Positions 34,026 to 42,757 of a DNA stretch of 64,000 nucleotides are shown here, in pieces; within the stretch, counting starts at the first letter, position 1, and every line of letters begins with the position of its first letter. A model generated the notes under the pieces. That model had not been told where the DNA came from, did not search any database, and saw only the letters and a program-made list of their open reading frames with translations. Source of the DNA: CAWKCE01 sp032127035 (GTDB taxonomy: Bacteria > Actinomycetota > Actinomycetes > JAHEKZ01); contig CAWKCE010000003.1 in assembly GCA_963848085.1 (NCBI GenBank), positions 124,001-188,000 on the forward strand, in the 5' to 3' direction. A program made the position numbers and the translations under genes.

Positions 34026-34814
34026 TCAGTTGATCCCCGGGGCGATCACGGCGTCGAAGGCAGCGAGAACGGCGGTGTCCCCGGAGCGCTCGACCGAGTC
34101 CTCGGTCGGCCGGTGCCACAGCCAGCAGTCCAGGTCGCTGGCCCGACCGGTGATGGTGGCCGAAACCGGCGCGCCGACGTCCGCCCCGGCGATGGAGATG
34201 TCGGGCTCGTCGTAGGACGTGTCATCCGTTGGGTCGGTACCGCGGAAGGTCCCCAGGGTGACCAGCCAGGAGTCGGAGGTGTCCGCGGTCTCGATGCGAA
34301 GCATCCGGTCGACGTCGGGAGTGAACGTTCCCCAGGAGGGCAGGCCGCCGTACATGATGCGCAGCACCTCGTCGATGCCGTCGGCGCTGAGGCCGGTGTC
34401 CATCGGTGTCCGAGCCCCCAGGGTCAGCTCGGCATCGAGTCGGTGGATGAGGGCCTCGTGCGCCTGGCGTCGGCGGATGAAGCCCACGGTCTGCTCGGGC
34501 GCCCACGTCCAGGCCGGGGTTTCCGGCGCTCGTTCGGCGAGTACAGCCTGCAGCTCGCTGCTCGCGGCGTCGAAGAAGGCGACGAGGCTGGCCCGGTCGG
34601 ACGGTCGGGCCGCCTTGAGGGCGTCAGCCTCTGGGGGAGCGGTGATGGACCTGCCGACGACCTGTCCCCAGAACCACTGGACCTCGGCGAGGTGCCAGAG
34701 CAGGTCCTCGGCGTCCCAGTCGGGACAGGTGGGGACCCGCCCGTCCGCAGGCGCGTCCAGCACAGCCTGGCGGAAACGCTGAGACTCCTGCTGCAGGTGC
34801 TCGAGGTAGTCCAC
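34026..34814 (-). CDS. Maleylpyruvate isomerase-type mycothiol-dependent protein (DinB fold)
   Basis: A 262-residue protein. The N-terminal part (1-155) is a DinB-like helical bundle with VPTCPDWDAEDLLWHLAEVQWFW and RRQAHEALIHRLDAEL, containing the His residues that bind metal in mycothiol-dependent maleylpyruvate isomerase. The C-terminal part resembles the MDMPI C-terminal domain (ATITGRASDLDCWLWHR). No aromatic-degradation genes are nearby, so the substrate is unknown. Monocistronic. Confidence 0.87.
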   Translation of the reverse strand: MDYLEHLQQESQRFRQAVLDAPADGRVPTCPDWDAEDLLWHLAEVQWFWGQVVGRSITAPPEADALKAARPSDRASLVAFFDAASSELQAVLAERAPETPAWTWAPEQTVGFIRRRQAHEALIHRLDAELTLGARTPMDTGLSADGIDEVLRIMYGGLPSWGTFTPDVDRMLRIETADTSDSWLVTLGTFRGTDPTDDTSYDEPDISIAGADVGAPVSATITGRASDLDCWLWHRPTEDSVERSGDTAVLAAFDAVIAPGIN

Positions 34815-34898
34815 GGCGATCCTCCGTCGATCGGCCTGGCGGTGAGACGCACCTTAGGGGACCGGGGAGGTGGCCCGCGGTCCCTAGGGTGTGCGCCG

Positions 34899-36080
34899 CT
34901 ACGGCTGCTGCTCGCGCGCCGGACGGAACGCTCCCGGTCTGCTCCCGACGAAGACCGCCACCATCGCGCTGACGGCAGCGAGCACGCCGAAGGCGGGGCC
35001 GTCACCGGCCCACTCGGCGAACGCACCGCCCACCGTGGGTCCAGCCATGCCGGACAGCGCCCAGATGATGTTGGCCAAGGCGCTCATCACCGCCACCGTG
35101 ACGGCTCCTCGCGCCACGCTGCGGAGGCCGAAGGGGAAGGTCAGCGCCACGATGACCCCGGTGGCCACTGCGGCGCCGATCAGGAAGACCAGCGCGGCCG
35201 GCACGCCGAGGCTGACCGCGGGGACGCAGGTGACGAGCGCCAGCGCGGCCGTGGCCACGGCCGCCACCCGGGGCGTCGCGACGCGGTCGGCTCGACGGGC
35301 GGTCAGCGCACTGGCTCCCACGAAGACAATGGCGGAGACGGAGAACAAGAGACCGATCTGTGACACGTCCAGCCCCCCTCGGTCCAGCCGAAGCGGCACG
35401 AGAAGGTCTGCGGTCATCCAGACCACGGCCGCGCCAGTGGTCAACAGCAGCATGGTGGCCAGGTCGGGGTCGGAGTGAGCCGCGCGGATCAGGTCACGTG
35501 CCGGTGGCGCCGGGTCCTTGTTGAGGCCGGTGCCCGACCGATCGAACGCGAGCATCACGAACAGCAGCAGGGTCACGAGGGCAAGACCGACGAAGGGGGC
35601 ACTCAGCCCGAGGTGCGCGGCCACCCACCCCGCGTACGCAGGGGCGAGGGTGGCACCCACGCCGACGATCGCGGTGGTGAGGGCCAGTACCCGGGGGCTG
35701 TCGTCCCCGGCCGCATCAGCCAGCCAGGCAGCCATAGCGACCCACAGCGTCCCGAAGCCGAGCCCGAAGACGAACCGCGCGGCGATGATGGCGGGGTAGC
35801 TGGGTGCCACGGCCATGGCGAGCCCAGCAATCGCGATGACGGCCATGGCACCGAGCGTCAGCTCACGTGGGGTCACCCGCTGGGTGAGCGCGCTGGCCGG
35901 CAGCGAGGCCAGCAGGATGCCCAGGCTGGCCACCGAGAGCACCAGCCCACCCTCGAAGTCGGTGAGGTCGTACTGAGTCACGTAGGAGGGAATTAGCGGG
36001 GTGACCCCGGACCACGACAGCTCCCCGACGAACAGCGCCAGGTAGACAAGGACGACCACGCGGAGACGCACGGGCGCCAC
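34899..36080 (-). CDS. Major facilitator superfamily transporter
   Basis: A 393-residue membrane protein with about 12 hydrophobic helices and no soluble domain. The first loop carries TQRVTPRELTLG, and FVFGLGFGTLWVAMAAWLAD lies in the first half. A central cytosolic loop (FDRSGTGLNKDPAPPARD) separates the halves, as is usual for MFS. It resembles drug/metabolite efflux members, but no substrate can be named. Confidence 0.88.
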   Translation of the reverse strand: MAPVRLRVVVLVYLALFVGELSWSGVTPLIPSYVTQYDLTDFEGGLVLSVASLGILLASLPASALTQRVTPRELTLGAMAVIAIAGLAMAVAPSYPAIIAARFVFGLGFGTLWVAMAAWLADAAGDDSPRVLALTTAIVGVGATLAPAYAGWVAAHLGLSAPFVGLALVTLLLFVMLAFDRSGTGLNKDPAPPARDLIRAAHSDPDLATMLLLTTGAAVVWMTADLLVPLRLDRGGLDVSQIGLLFSVSAIVFVGASALTARRADRVATPRVAAVATAALALVTCVPAVSLGVPAALVFLIGAAVATGVIVALTFPFGLRSVARGAVTVAVMSALANIIWALSGMAGPTVGGAFAEWAGDGPAFGVLAAVSAMVAVFVGSRPGAFRPAREQQP

Positions 36081-36243
36081 CCTGCCAGGGTCGGCTCCTT
36101 TTCGACGGATGACCGTTAGAAGACGTGCCGTTGGCCCAGGGGGTAGCCCCCGCGGGCTCCCGGCGCCCGGGGGCGTGGGTGTGTGACTGCCCCCCGCCGT
36201 GCTGGGTCTGGCAGGCGCTCCGAGGAGCGCTGAGCGGCGTTGG

Positions 36244-36408
36244 TCAGCAACCGGGGCGGCTCATGCGCGGGGTGATCCCGGCGTGGAGCCACTCGTCCCG
36301 CTGGATGGCATCCCGGTCGCGTCGCATGGCGACGTCCTGACGGTGGTTCCACCAACTCGTCTGGAGCTGGGAGGCCAGACGAGTGACCACACCATCGTTC
36401 CTGTTCAT
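36244..36408 (-). CDS. Small hypothetical protein
   Basis: A 54-residue basic reading frame (MNRNDGVVTRLASQLQTSWW at the start) with no known family. The support is a very good ribosome-binding site, AGGGAGG five bases before the ATG, and a palindrome upstream at 36474-36489. Longer frames across this region lack a start signal. It may equally be spurious. Confidence 0.4.
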   Translation of the reverse strand: MNRNDGVVTRLASQLQTSWWNHRQDVAMRRDRDAIQRDEWLHAGITPRMSRPGC

Positions 36409-36473
36409 GCTGACCTCCCTGAGTGCGTCGCAATCGATGGCCGACTGCCTGCTGATAGCAGAATAGCAGGTGA

Positions 36474-36489
36474 TTGAACGATCGTTCAA
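36474..36489. promoter_or_regulatory. Perfect 16 bp palindrome, possible operator
   Basis: TTGAACGATCGTTCAA lies 66 bases upstream of the small gene at 36408 and overlaps the repeated sequence shared with the tRNA-Arg flank. Its form is that of a TetR-type operator, but no regulator is adjacent. Confidence 0.35.
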
Positions 36490-36520
36490 GTCGCCCTGGG
36501 CGCCCTCGGGCAACTGCCGA
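36475..36520. repeat. Partial direct copy of the tRNA-Arg 3' end and its flank (attachment-site-like)
   Basis: TGAACGATCGTTCAAGTCG (36475-36493) matches 39901-39919 with two differences. GCCCTCGGGCA (36502-36512) and ACTGCCGA (36513-36520) match 39932-39942 and 39950-39957, which are the acceptor and T-arm of tRNA-Arg. Seven bases of the T-loop are missing and the spacer is four bases shorter. Same orientation as the tRNA copy. Confidence 0.6.
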
Positions 36521-36611
36521 TAGTGGTGCGTTCGAAAGCCCGTCGATCACGGACGAGACCTGGGCACGCCCGGGAAGGTAGATGAACGGGCCACCCACTA
36601 CGGCAGCACCG

Positions 36612-37202
36612 ACTTACGTCGACTCCGGCGGCGGCAATCAGATTCGGAACAGCGACCAGGATGACCGCCGATAGAAACGTGGATGCGACAAGCGGGAGTT
36701 TGAGACGATCGACGAGTGCATCGGTGGGGAAAGTAAGAACGGCTGCTAGTAACGCAACGGCGATGGTCGCGAAACCCGCGCCGTTGAGGAACAGCATCCA
36801 GCCGATCACCGAGACCAGGATCGCGATTCGCGCGTTAAGGCGACGGAGCCCGGGAGCGCGCTCCCGGACTTTGAGCTGCACGTACGCATCAGCGACACAG
36901 ATCTCCCCCCGCTCAACTCTGTCGAGCAGCGCATCCGCACCGGCCAACCGCTCGAGTCGTGGATCCGAGACCTCGACGACTCTCATCGTCGTGATCGGCA
37001 CGGGCTGCCCGGGGGCCTAGTAACTGAGCGTCAGCGCGCTCAGCGTCGCGTCGATCTCACACTCACCCAGTCCGACCGATGGGACAAATCGCCGCAGCCG
37101 CGTAAGGACCTCGCTGACCGACGAACTTGACTCCAGCATTTGCTTGCCGGCGTCAGCGACGAAGTTCACGGTCGTCACTACCTCGTCTGGTCCATCCGAC
37201 AC
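36612..37202 (-). pseudogene. Truncated ThrE-like threonine/serine exporter with an in-frame stop
   Basis: The reading starts at 37202 (VSEVLTRLRRFVPSVGLGECEID) and is interrupted by a TAG at 37017-37019, then continues in the same frame (PITTMRVVEVSDPRLERL, RGEICVADAYVQLKVRERAP, ARIAILVSVIGWMLFLNGAG, LTFPTDALVDRLKLPLVAS). This is the N-terminal ThrE domain with its first membrane segments. Homology ends near 36614, so roughly half of the normal protein is missing. It lies 48 bases downstream of the AI-2E transporter on the same strand. Both a nonsense codon and a truncation indicate loss of function. Confidence 0.75.
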
Positions 37203-37250
37203 CCGGCCTCCGTGTGGTGTGTGCTGATGCTGGCTCTGTGTCGAGAATGG

Positions 37251-38441
37251 TCACGCCGGTGGCGCATCTGGACCGGAGGCTTGCCCCGGGTCGGGATCGT
37301 CGTCGTACTTGGAGACATACACCAGGGGATAGCTGACCCCATAGTGCTTGATGAACGAGGTGATCCAGGCCGCAACCGGCAGCGCCATGAAGGCGCCCAT
37401 CGGGCCCGCGATTGCCCCGCCAGCCAGTGCGGCACCAAAGGCGACACCACCGTTGATCTCCATCGTCTTTGCGCTGATCTTGGGACTCAGGAAGTAGTTC
37501 TCCACCTGCTGGTAGATGACCGTCCAGACGATCAGTGCCATCGCTGGCCAGAAGCCAAGCAGGCCCAGCGTGATGATCACCGGCACCGCGGCGCCAATGT
37601 AGGTGCCGACCGCGGGAATGAATTCGGCGACGAAACCTTCAAACACAGACAGCGGCAGCGCAATAAGCCACGGGGTCCCGACTAGAAGCATCACAGCAAA
37701 GAACAACGATCCGTTGATCAGCATGAGCAGCAGGCGGGAGTAGAAGTAGCCGCCGGTCTCAGCTACGGCTGTGTCCCACGCCCACCCCATCCGTTCCTGG
37801 CGCTCAGGCGTAAGCCGGCGCAGCATCGTGGACCTGATTCTGGGGGCATCTGCAGCGAAGTAGAACGTAAACATCGCGATCGTGAAGAACTGAAACACCA
37901 GGCCAACCACTCCACCGGCAAGCCCAAGGATGGACTTCCACGAGGATTGCGCCCAAGACGCCAACGCATCACCGAGTTCAGCGGCGACATCGTCGTGCCT
38001 GCCATCACCGATCTGGATCCTGAAGGTCGACTGAATGCCATTGAGCCACGCAGGAAGCTGGTCGGTAATTCGCTCCGACACCGTCACGATGGCAGGAATA
38101 AGTACGAAGATCATGGTGACGACGAAGAGCGCGAGACCAGCAAAGATCGCCCCCGTTGCCAGGCCCCGTCGCCAGCCGTAGCGGCGGTGAAGCCACGTCA
38201 CAGCCGGGTCCATCGCGATACCGAAGAACAAAGCCATGACCAGCATGCTGACAATGCTTCGAGCACGGAGCATCACGAACAGGAGCACGCTCACGACCAG
38301 CACCACGCTGACCACACGCCAAGTCGCTCGCCGAATCATGGGCATGACCCATTCAGGCGCGCCTGCCATGGGATCTAGCGGCGCGTCCTCCGTGTCCTCG
38401 GTGAGGTCCTGAGAGGACGCCGTTTCTGGCTGGTTCGTCAT
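37251..38441 (-). CDS. AI-2E family transporter (PerM-like)
   Basis: A 396-residue membrane protein. N-terminal helices (VVSVVLVVSVLLFVMLRA, IVSMLVMALFFGIAMDPAVTWLHRRYG) are followed by a soluble region (about 130-165), the C-terminal helices with FEGFVAEFIPAVGTYIGAAV, and YFLSPKISAKTMEINGGVA, the hallmarks of the AI-2E exporter/PerM family. Members export autoinducer-2, other small molecules or sodium. The start at 38441 has AGGA at the right distance. It lies inside the segment flanked by tRNA-Arg sequence copies, next to the ThrE-like remnant, and its third positions look less GC-rich than its neighbours, suggesting acquisition. Confidence 0.9.
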   Translation of the reverse strand: MTNQPETASSQDLTEDTEDAPLDPMAGAPEWVMPMIRRATWRVVSVVLVVSVLLFVMLRARSIVSMLVMALFFGIAMDPAVTWLHRRYGWRRGLATGAIFAGLALFVVTMIFVLIPAIVTVSERITDQLPAWLNGIQSTFRIQIGDGRHDDVAAELGDALASWAQSSWKSILGLAGGVVGLVFQFFTIAMFTFYFAADAPRIRSTMLRRLTPERQERMGWAWDTAVAETGGYFYSRLLLMLINGSLFFAVMLLVGTPWLIALPLSVFEGFVAEFIPAVGTYIGAAVPVIITLGLLGFWPAMALIVWTVIYQQVENYFLSPKISAKTMEINGGVAFGAALAGGAIAGPMGAFMALPVAAWITSFIKHYGVSYPLVYVSKYDDDPDPGQASGPDAPPA

Positions 38442-39070
38442 AGCACTTCCTGTCCGAATGTCCGGAGAATCAGTCCATGAGACTCCGCCGGAGCGTTCGC
38501 GCTCGTCCATCGAAGCCATGCATCAGGGACGATTCGCAACATACTGACATTGAATACCTGATGTTTTTGGGGCCAGCGGACGTCACTCGCGAAACTGAGG
38601 AGCCACGCTGTGGCATCTGACGGCACTGTTGCGTTGAGCGATTGAGGGTCTCTGTGAAGCATTCTGGATCGAGTTCGGGACGCGGCAGATGCCTCACAAG
38701 GGACCAATTGGGCCGACGGTCGGGCTCATTCGGGGTGATGGCGAACTAGCAATGCCTGAACGCAACAGTGCCGCCAGATCTTGGTTGTGCAGGTTTCATG
38801 CGACGACCTCGCGGTTCGACATTGTCCCTCCGTCTCAGCAGCTGCGGGCGGCTCCATAGTCGAACGTCGCAGCTCGGGAACCTAGTGACTGCCCAGTCCG
38901 TGTTGCCGACTTCCGCACGTCCTACGAGGGCTGGCGGTGACGCCAGCCGGGCCGACGATCGCGATGACGACCGTTGCCCCGAGCGTCAGGGCAGGCGGAC
39001 TGTCCCGCTGGGGCGGTAGTTGCGGGCCTGTGGGTCGGTGCGGAGAAGGGGCTCAGTGGTAGCGAGACGA
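38442..39070. other. Intergenic stretch without recognisable gene
   Basis: About 630 bases of lower-GC, non-coding sequence upstream of the AI-2E transporter. Short frames exist on both strands, but none has a good start signal, codon bias or family resemblance. The promoter of the transporter gene must lie here. Confidence 0.5.
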
Positions 39071-39113
39071 CATGCGTCGGTGGGGCCCGCCGAGCGGACC
39101 CCACCGACGCATG
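39071..39113 (-). terminator. Hairpin terminator after the second fasciclin gene
   Basis: Arms 39071-39090 and 39094-39113 pair over 20 positions with one mismatch (core CATGCGTCGGTGGGG / CCCCACCGACGCATG) and a 3-base loop, 8 bases beyond the TAA of the minus-strand fasciclin gene. Confidence 0.75.
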
Positions 39114-39120
39114 ATCTGGG

Positions 39121-39756
39121 TTACATGCTGGGCAGCAGTACCCGTCCGATCCCGTGGCCGATCTGCGGGTTGCCCGCGTTGATGTCGGGGATGGTCACGC
39201 GCGGGTTGTTGTTGCCGCTGACCTGGTCCTTGATGAAGAGCCCTCCGGGGTTGAGCTTGACCCGGACTGTCTGGCCGAGTGCCGTCGTCAGCTCCGCTCC
39301 GTCGGCCGCCACAGCAGCGCTCGAGTCGATGGTGACGCCGGGAACGACGTGGTAGAGGAGCACCGCCTCAAGGGTGTCGACGCCGAGCGCCGCGACGTAC
39401 TTGGTGGCGAGGCCACGCTCGGTGTAGGCGGTGAGTCCGAGGAACTCGCCCGTGCGCTCGAACGCGTTGTCGGTAGGCAGGAAGGCGGTGAGTGGGACGT
39501 CGCCGTCTGTCAGCACCGAGACGGGCGAGGAAGGCTTCGCGGCCAGCACGGTGAGCACGGCGGCGGTCAGGATGTCGAAGTCCCGGCCGTTGCGGTCGTA
39601 GGACGGGTCCCCGTTCGCCTTGGCCCCGGAAAGCAGGACGGTGGCGAGGGACTGGTTGCTTGACTTGGCACTGGCTGCGGATGCGCCGGCCACGGCCGGC
39701 ACGAGGGCCATCCCCGTAGCGGCGACGACGGCAAGTACACGAGTGCGGATCTTCAC
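39121..39756 (-). CDS. Secreted fasciclin-domain protein, paralogue 2
   Basis: A 211-residue exported FAS1 protein. The signal peptide ends at about residue 30 (SAASA). It shares the inserted block GRDFDILTAAVLTVL, LTAFLPTDNAFERTG, LLYHVVPGVTI and the final GHGIGRVLLPSM with the protein at 22975-23604, so the two are paralogues. The start is GTG at 39756 behind a perfect GGAGG. It lies directly 3' of the tRNA-Arg gene within the repeat-bounded segment. Confidence 0.88.
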   Translation of the reverse strand: MKIRTRVLAVVAATGMALVPAVAGASAASAKSSNQSLATVLLSGAKANGDPSYDRNGRDFDILTAAVLTVLAAKPSSPVSVLTDGDVPLTAFLPTDNAFERTGEFLGLTAYTERGLATKYVAALGVDTLEAVLLYHVVPGVTIDSSAAVAADGAELTTALGQTVRVKLNPGGLFIKDQVSGNNNPRVTIPDINAGNPQIGHGIGRVLLPSM

Positions 39757-39900
39757 GGTTCCTCCGTTGTGGATGAGGGGCTTCGTTCGTCCTTCCCCTT
39801 TGACCGTCGTGGTGGATGCACTCTGCGGGGAATTGGTTTGTGGGCGTCGTCACCCGACACGGCAGGTAGCTGGCGTCGCGCTCTGCTTGTTGGCGGGGAG

Positions 39901-39957
39901 TGAACGATCTTTCCAGTCGACCAATGGCGGTGCCCTCGGGCAGAATCGAACTGCCGA
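39901..39957. repeat. tRNA-Arg 3' end and flank, partner of 36475-36520
   Basis: This is the intact side of the direct repeat described at 36475-36520. It covers 31 bases downstream of the tRNA plus its acceptor stem and T-arm, the usual core for integrase-mediated insertion. Confidence 0.6.
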
Positions 39958-40003
39958 CACACGGTTTAGGAAACCGTTGCTCTATCCCCTGAGCTACGAG
40001 GGC
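39931..40003 (-). tRNA. tRNA-Arg (anticodon CCU)
   Basis: The reverse strand folds as a complete cloverleaf of 73 bases. The acceptor arms GCCCTCG and CGAGGGC pair perfectly with discriminator A. The D arm is TAGCTCAGGGGATAGAGCA, the anticodon arm ACGGTTTCCTAAACCGT with CCT at 39970-39968, and the T arm GGCAGTTCGATTCTGCC. The CCA end is not encoded. It decodes AGG. Confidence 0.97.
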
Positions 40004-40118
40004 GGGATAGGACATCATCGCAGGTCAGGGGCCCTCAGCGGTGATCGGGGGCGCGCCTGCAGAACGCCGCTTCAGCCGAGTCAGACGCACAACGTTCCAG
40101 CACGCTCCACCGTCATGG

Positions 40119-41801
40119 TCAGCCGCCGGCGACGTCGCGCCGTCGGAAAGCGAGCATCCCGGCTCCCGCCATCATCAGGCCAATTGCGGCCATGAGGGTT
40201 CCCGACATGGCGGCCCAGGGGTCCATGGGTACCCACGCGAGATGGGTGAACGGCGAGATGTCGAGCAGCCACGACGGCCACGACAGGGGTGGGCCGACAA
40301 GCGTGACGAGGTACGCGACCACCGTCACCGTCACCGGAACGGCGACGGTGAGGCGTGGCCACAGCCCGAAGGTCAGCACAGTGAAGCCGCCAACGAGGAC
40401 CACGACCGGCACGCTGTTGAGCATCGACCGCGTGGCCTCGCTCCACGACACGTCGTCTGCCCCGGACGCCACGCACCCAAGCCAGAAGGCCGCACCCGTG
40501 AGCACCAGCAGGAGTGCGCCGCCCAGCGTCGCAAGCACGGCATGACCGCCGAGCCACCGCATCTTCGACACCGGACGGGACAGCAACGCTTCCGCCCAGC
40601 CGGCCTCCTCCTCAGCGCGAGCGGCACCAAGACGCCATACGACGTACAAGGCGATGGCCAGTCCGAACATCTGCGCCATGACGGCCACGAACCCCAGGGT
40701 CGTCAGGGCTTGGTCGTAGCCGAGCTCCTGGAACAGACGCTGGTAATCCTGGTCCTTCGCGAGCCACTCAATCATCGTGCTGACCAGCGCACCCATCACC
40801 GCTGCCAGCACCACGAGACCAACGGCCCAGGCGGCCAGCACAGCCCGGTTGGTCCGCCAGGCGAATGCGAGCGGACCCCCCAGCAGACGCAAGTGAGGCT
40901 CATGTCCGGCTTCGGTCACGAGCAGCGCGCTGCCGAGGTCGCGCCTCGTGCGCAGGGCGACGGCCAGCAGGGCCAAGAGCACGGGGACGAGCACGAGAGG
41001 CACGAGAGCACGCAGGTCGGGATCACCGTACGGGGCGAGCACATCCACCCACGCCAGCGGTGAGGTCCATCGCGCCCAGACGCGTCCATCGCTGCTGTTG
41101 GCGAACATGCGCAGCACGTAGGCCGCGGCGAGTGTGACTGCGGTGAAACCCGCCGCCCGGCGGCGGACGTCGACGAGTTGGCACATGACCGCCGCGATGG
41201 CTGCGAAAGTCGCGCCCACGCCGGCAAGCCCGATCCCGAACAGCACTGCGCCGAGTGGGTCCTGCCCGGACAGGCCCAGCGCCGCAGCAGCAGCTGCGCC
41301 GATGAGCACAACCGATCCGGCAATCACGGCCACCGCAGACCCCGTGTGGTACCGGGGCCGCACAGGTCCGGACAAGATCAGATCGGAACGCTCAGCGTCC
41401 TCCTCGCCGCGAAGCAGCCGGGTGGTCGTGAGGAGAGCAAACACGGACACGATCAGCTGCATGAACCAGCCGCCGTCCCAGACAGTGAACCCACCAGCTG
41501 TGTCCAGACCCGCGGGGACGCCCTGCATCATGCGCGAGACCGGGTTGTCCTCGAACAGCTGGAACTGCAGCGGTGAGACGCCGCCCGGGTAGGCAGCGCG
41601 GTAGCTGGCGACCTCGACCACGACGTACACGGCGACGGCCAGGGACATCAACAGCGCCCCGCGGCGAGCCAGCCGGATCCACAGCCTGGCCACGGCACGG
41701 CGCGCTCGCGCAGGCACGCGGCGGTGCGACGGATGCGTGTCGTGCCTTCCTGGCTGGGGTGCCACGGCCGCACGAACCTCTTCCTCTGCGACCGTGGTCA
41801 T
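40119..41801 (-). CDS. ABC-2 type transporter permease
   Basis: A 560-residue membrane protein with about 12 hydrophobic segments in two similar halves, each starting with a cytosolic region and then paired helices (for example MSLAVAVYVVVEVASY, AVAVIAGSVVLIGAAAAAALG, AVLAAWAVGLVVLAAVMGALV). Conserved segments such as RLLRGEEDAERSDLILSGPV and RAEEEAGWAEALLSRPVSK at equivalent places in both halves identify the ABC-2 exporter type. Its ATG overlaps the stop of the ATPase gene, so the two form an exporter. The substrate is unknown; drugs or antibiotics are likely for this type. Confidence 0.88.
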   Translation of the reverse strand: MTTVAEEEVRAAVAPQPGRHDTHPSHRRVPARARRAVARLWIRLARRGALLMSLAVAVYVVVEVASYRAAYPGGVSPLQFQLFEDNPVSRMMQGVPAGLDTAGGFTVWDGGWFMQLIVSVFALLTTTRLLRGEEDAERSDLILSGPVRPRYHTGSAVAVIAGSVVLIGAAAAAALGLSGQDPLGAVLFGIGLAGVGATFAAIAAVMCQLVDVRRRAAGFTAVTLAAAYVLRMFANSSDGRVWARWTSPLAWVDVLAPYGDPDLRALVPLVLVPVLLALLAVALRTRRDLGSALLVTEAGHEPHLRLLGGPLAFAWRTNRAVLAAWAVGLVVLAAVMGALVSTMIEWLAKDQDYQRLFQELGYDQALTTLGFVAVMAQMFGLAIALYVVWRLGAARAEEEAGWAEALLSRPVSKMRWLGGHAVLATLGGALLLVLTGAAFWLGCVASGADDVSWSEATRSMLNSVPVVVLVGGFTVLTFGLWPRLTVAVPVTVTVVAYLVTLVGPPLSWPSWLLDISPFTHLAWVPMDPWAAMSGTLMAAIGLMMAGAGMLAFRRRDVAGG

Positions 41802-42757
41802 GGCTGACCTCCTTCAGTCGGCGGGGGACCGCCGGTGTTGCCGTGCGCGTCTGCCACCGCTTGACGCTGGGTCGCGCTGGTCTCGTAGTAGGTGAGGAAG
41901 ATCTGCTCGAGCGTGGGCGCGTGGGCGTGAAGGCGCGTCAGTCCGGCGGTGGTCAGCCTGGTCAGCACCGCCCCGGGGGGTCCTCCCACGGTCAGACGAA
42001 CGCCGCCGTCCAGCGGCTCGGTGGTGACGACTTCGGGCAAGTCGGCAAAGGACGGCACCGGACCGTCCAGCGCCGCCTCGAAGACAGTGGTGGTGAGTCG
42101 CCGCAGGTCGTCGAGGGTGGCGACCTCCACGAGGGCCCCGGCACGAAGGATCCCCACGCGATGACAAACGTCCTCCACCTCGTCGAGCAGATGGGATGAG
42201 AGGAACACCGCCTGCCCGCGGTCGGACGCCTCCCGGGCCAACGCCTGGAACTCCGCCTCCATGAGCGGGTCGAGCCCCACGGTCGGCTCGTCGAGCAACA
42301 GGAGGTCGGGCCGAGTCATGAACGCGGCGACAAGCGACACCTTCTGCCGGTTCCCCTTGGAGTACGAGCGGATCCGGCGGCTGGGGTCGAGGTCGAACCG
42401 TTCGCACAGCTCGTCACGGAAGGCCATGTCGACGTTGCCCGCAACGTTGCCCAGCAGCTCCAGCGTCTCCGCCCCCGTCAGCTGCGGCCACAGCGCGACG
42501 TCTCCGGGGACACTACCCACGGACCGGTGGGCCCGCTCGACGTCAGAGACCGGGACGCCCGCCAGCCAGGCCTGTCCGGCTGTCGGCCGCAGCAATCCGA
42601 GCAGCAGCTTGATGGTGGTCGTCTTGCCAGCCCCGTTAGGTCCGAGGAAGCCAAAGATCTCCCCCCCGGGGACCTCGAGGTCGAGGTGGTCGACAGCGAC
42701 CACCTTGCCGAAGCGCTTGGTCAGGCCCTCCGCGCGGATCGCTGGAACCGTGGCCAT
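41798..42757 (-). CDS. ABC transporter ATP-binding protein (CcmA/DrrA type)
   Basis: A 319-residue ATPase. Walker A GPNGAGKTTT, a signature variant SYSKGNRQKVSLV, Walker B LLLLDEPTVGLDP and the switch His in FLSSHLLDEVEDVCHRVG are all present. The C-terminal 90 residues form the extra domain of drug/bacteriocin exporters. It powers the permease encoded downstream with a 4-base overlap. ATG at 42757. No regulator is adjacent. Confidence 0.92.
   Translation of the reverse strand: MATVPAIRAEGLTKRFGKVVAVDHLDLEVPGGEIFGFLGPNGAGKTTTIKLLLGLLRPTAGQAWLAGVPVSDVERAHRSVGSVPGDVALWPQLTGAETLELLGNVAGNVDMAFRDELCERFDLDPSRRIRSYSKGNRQKVSLVAAFMTRPDLLLLDEPTVGLDPLMEAEFQALAREASDRGQAVFLSSHLLDEVEDVCHRVGILRAGALVEVATLDDLRRLTTTVFEAALDGPVPSFADLPEVVTTEPLDGGVRLTVGGPPGAVLTRLTTAGLTRLHAHAPTLEQIFLTYYETSATQRQAVADAHGNTGGPPPTEGGQP

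Noticed and set aside
36116..36598. Minus-strand frame of 160 codons upstream of the MFS gene
   Set aside because: No start signal or family resemblance; the shorter frame from 36408 has the better start.
37017..37019. Recoding (amber readthrough) in the ThrE-like gene
   Set aside because: No readthrough context is evident and the gene is also truncated at its 3' end, so simple decay is the better reading.
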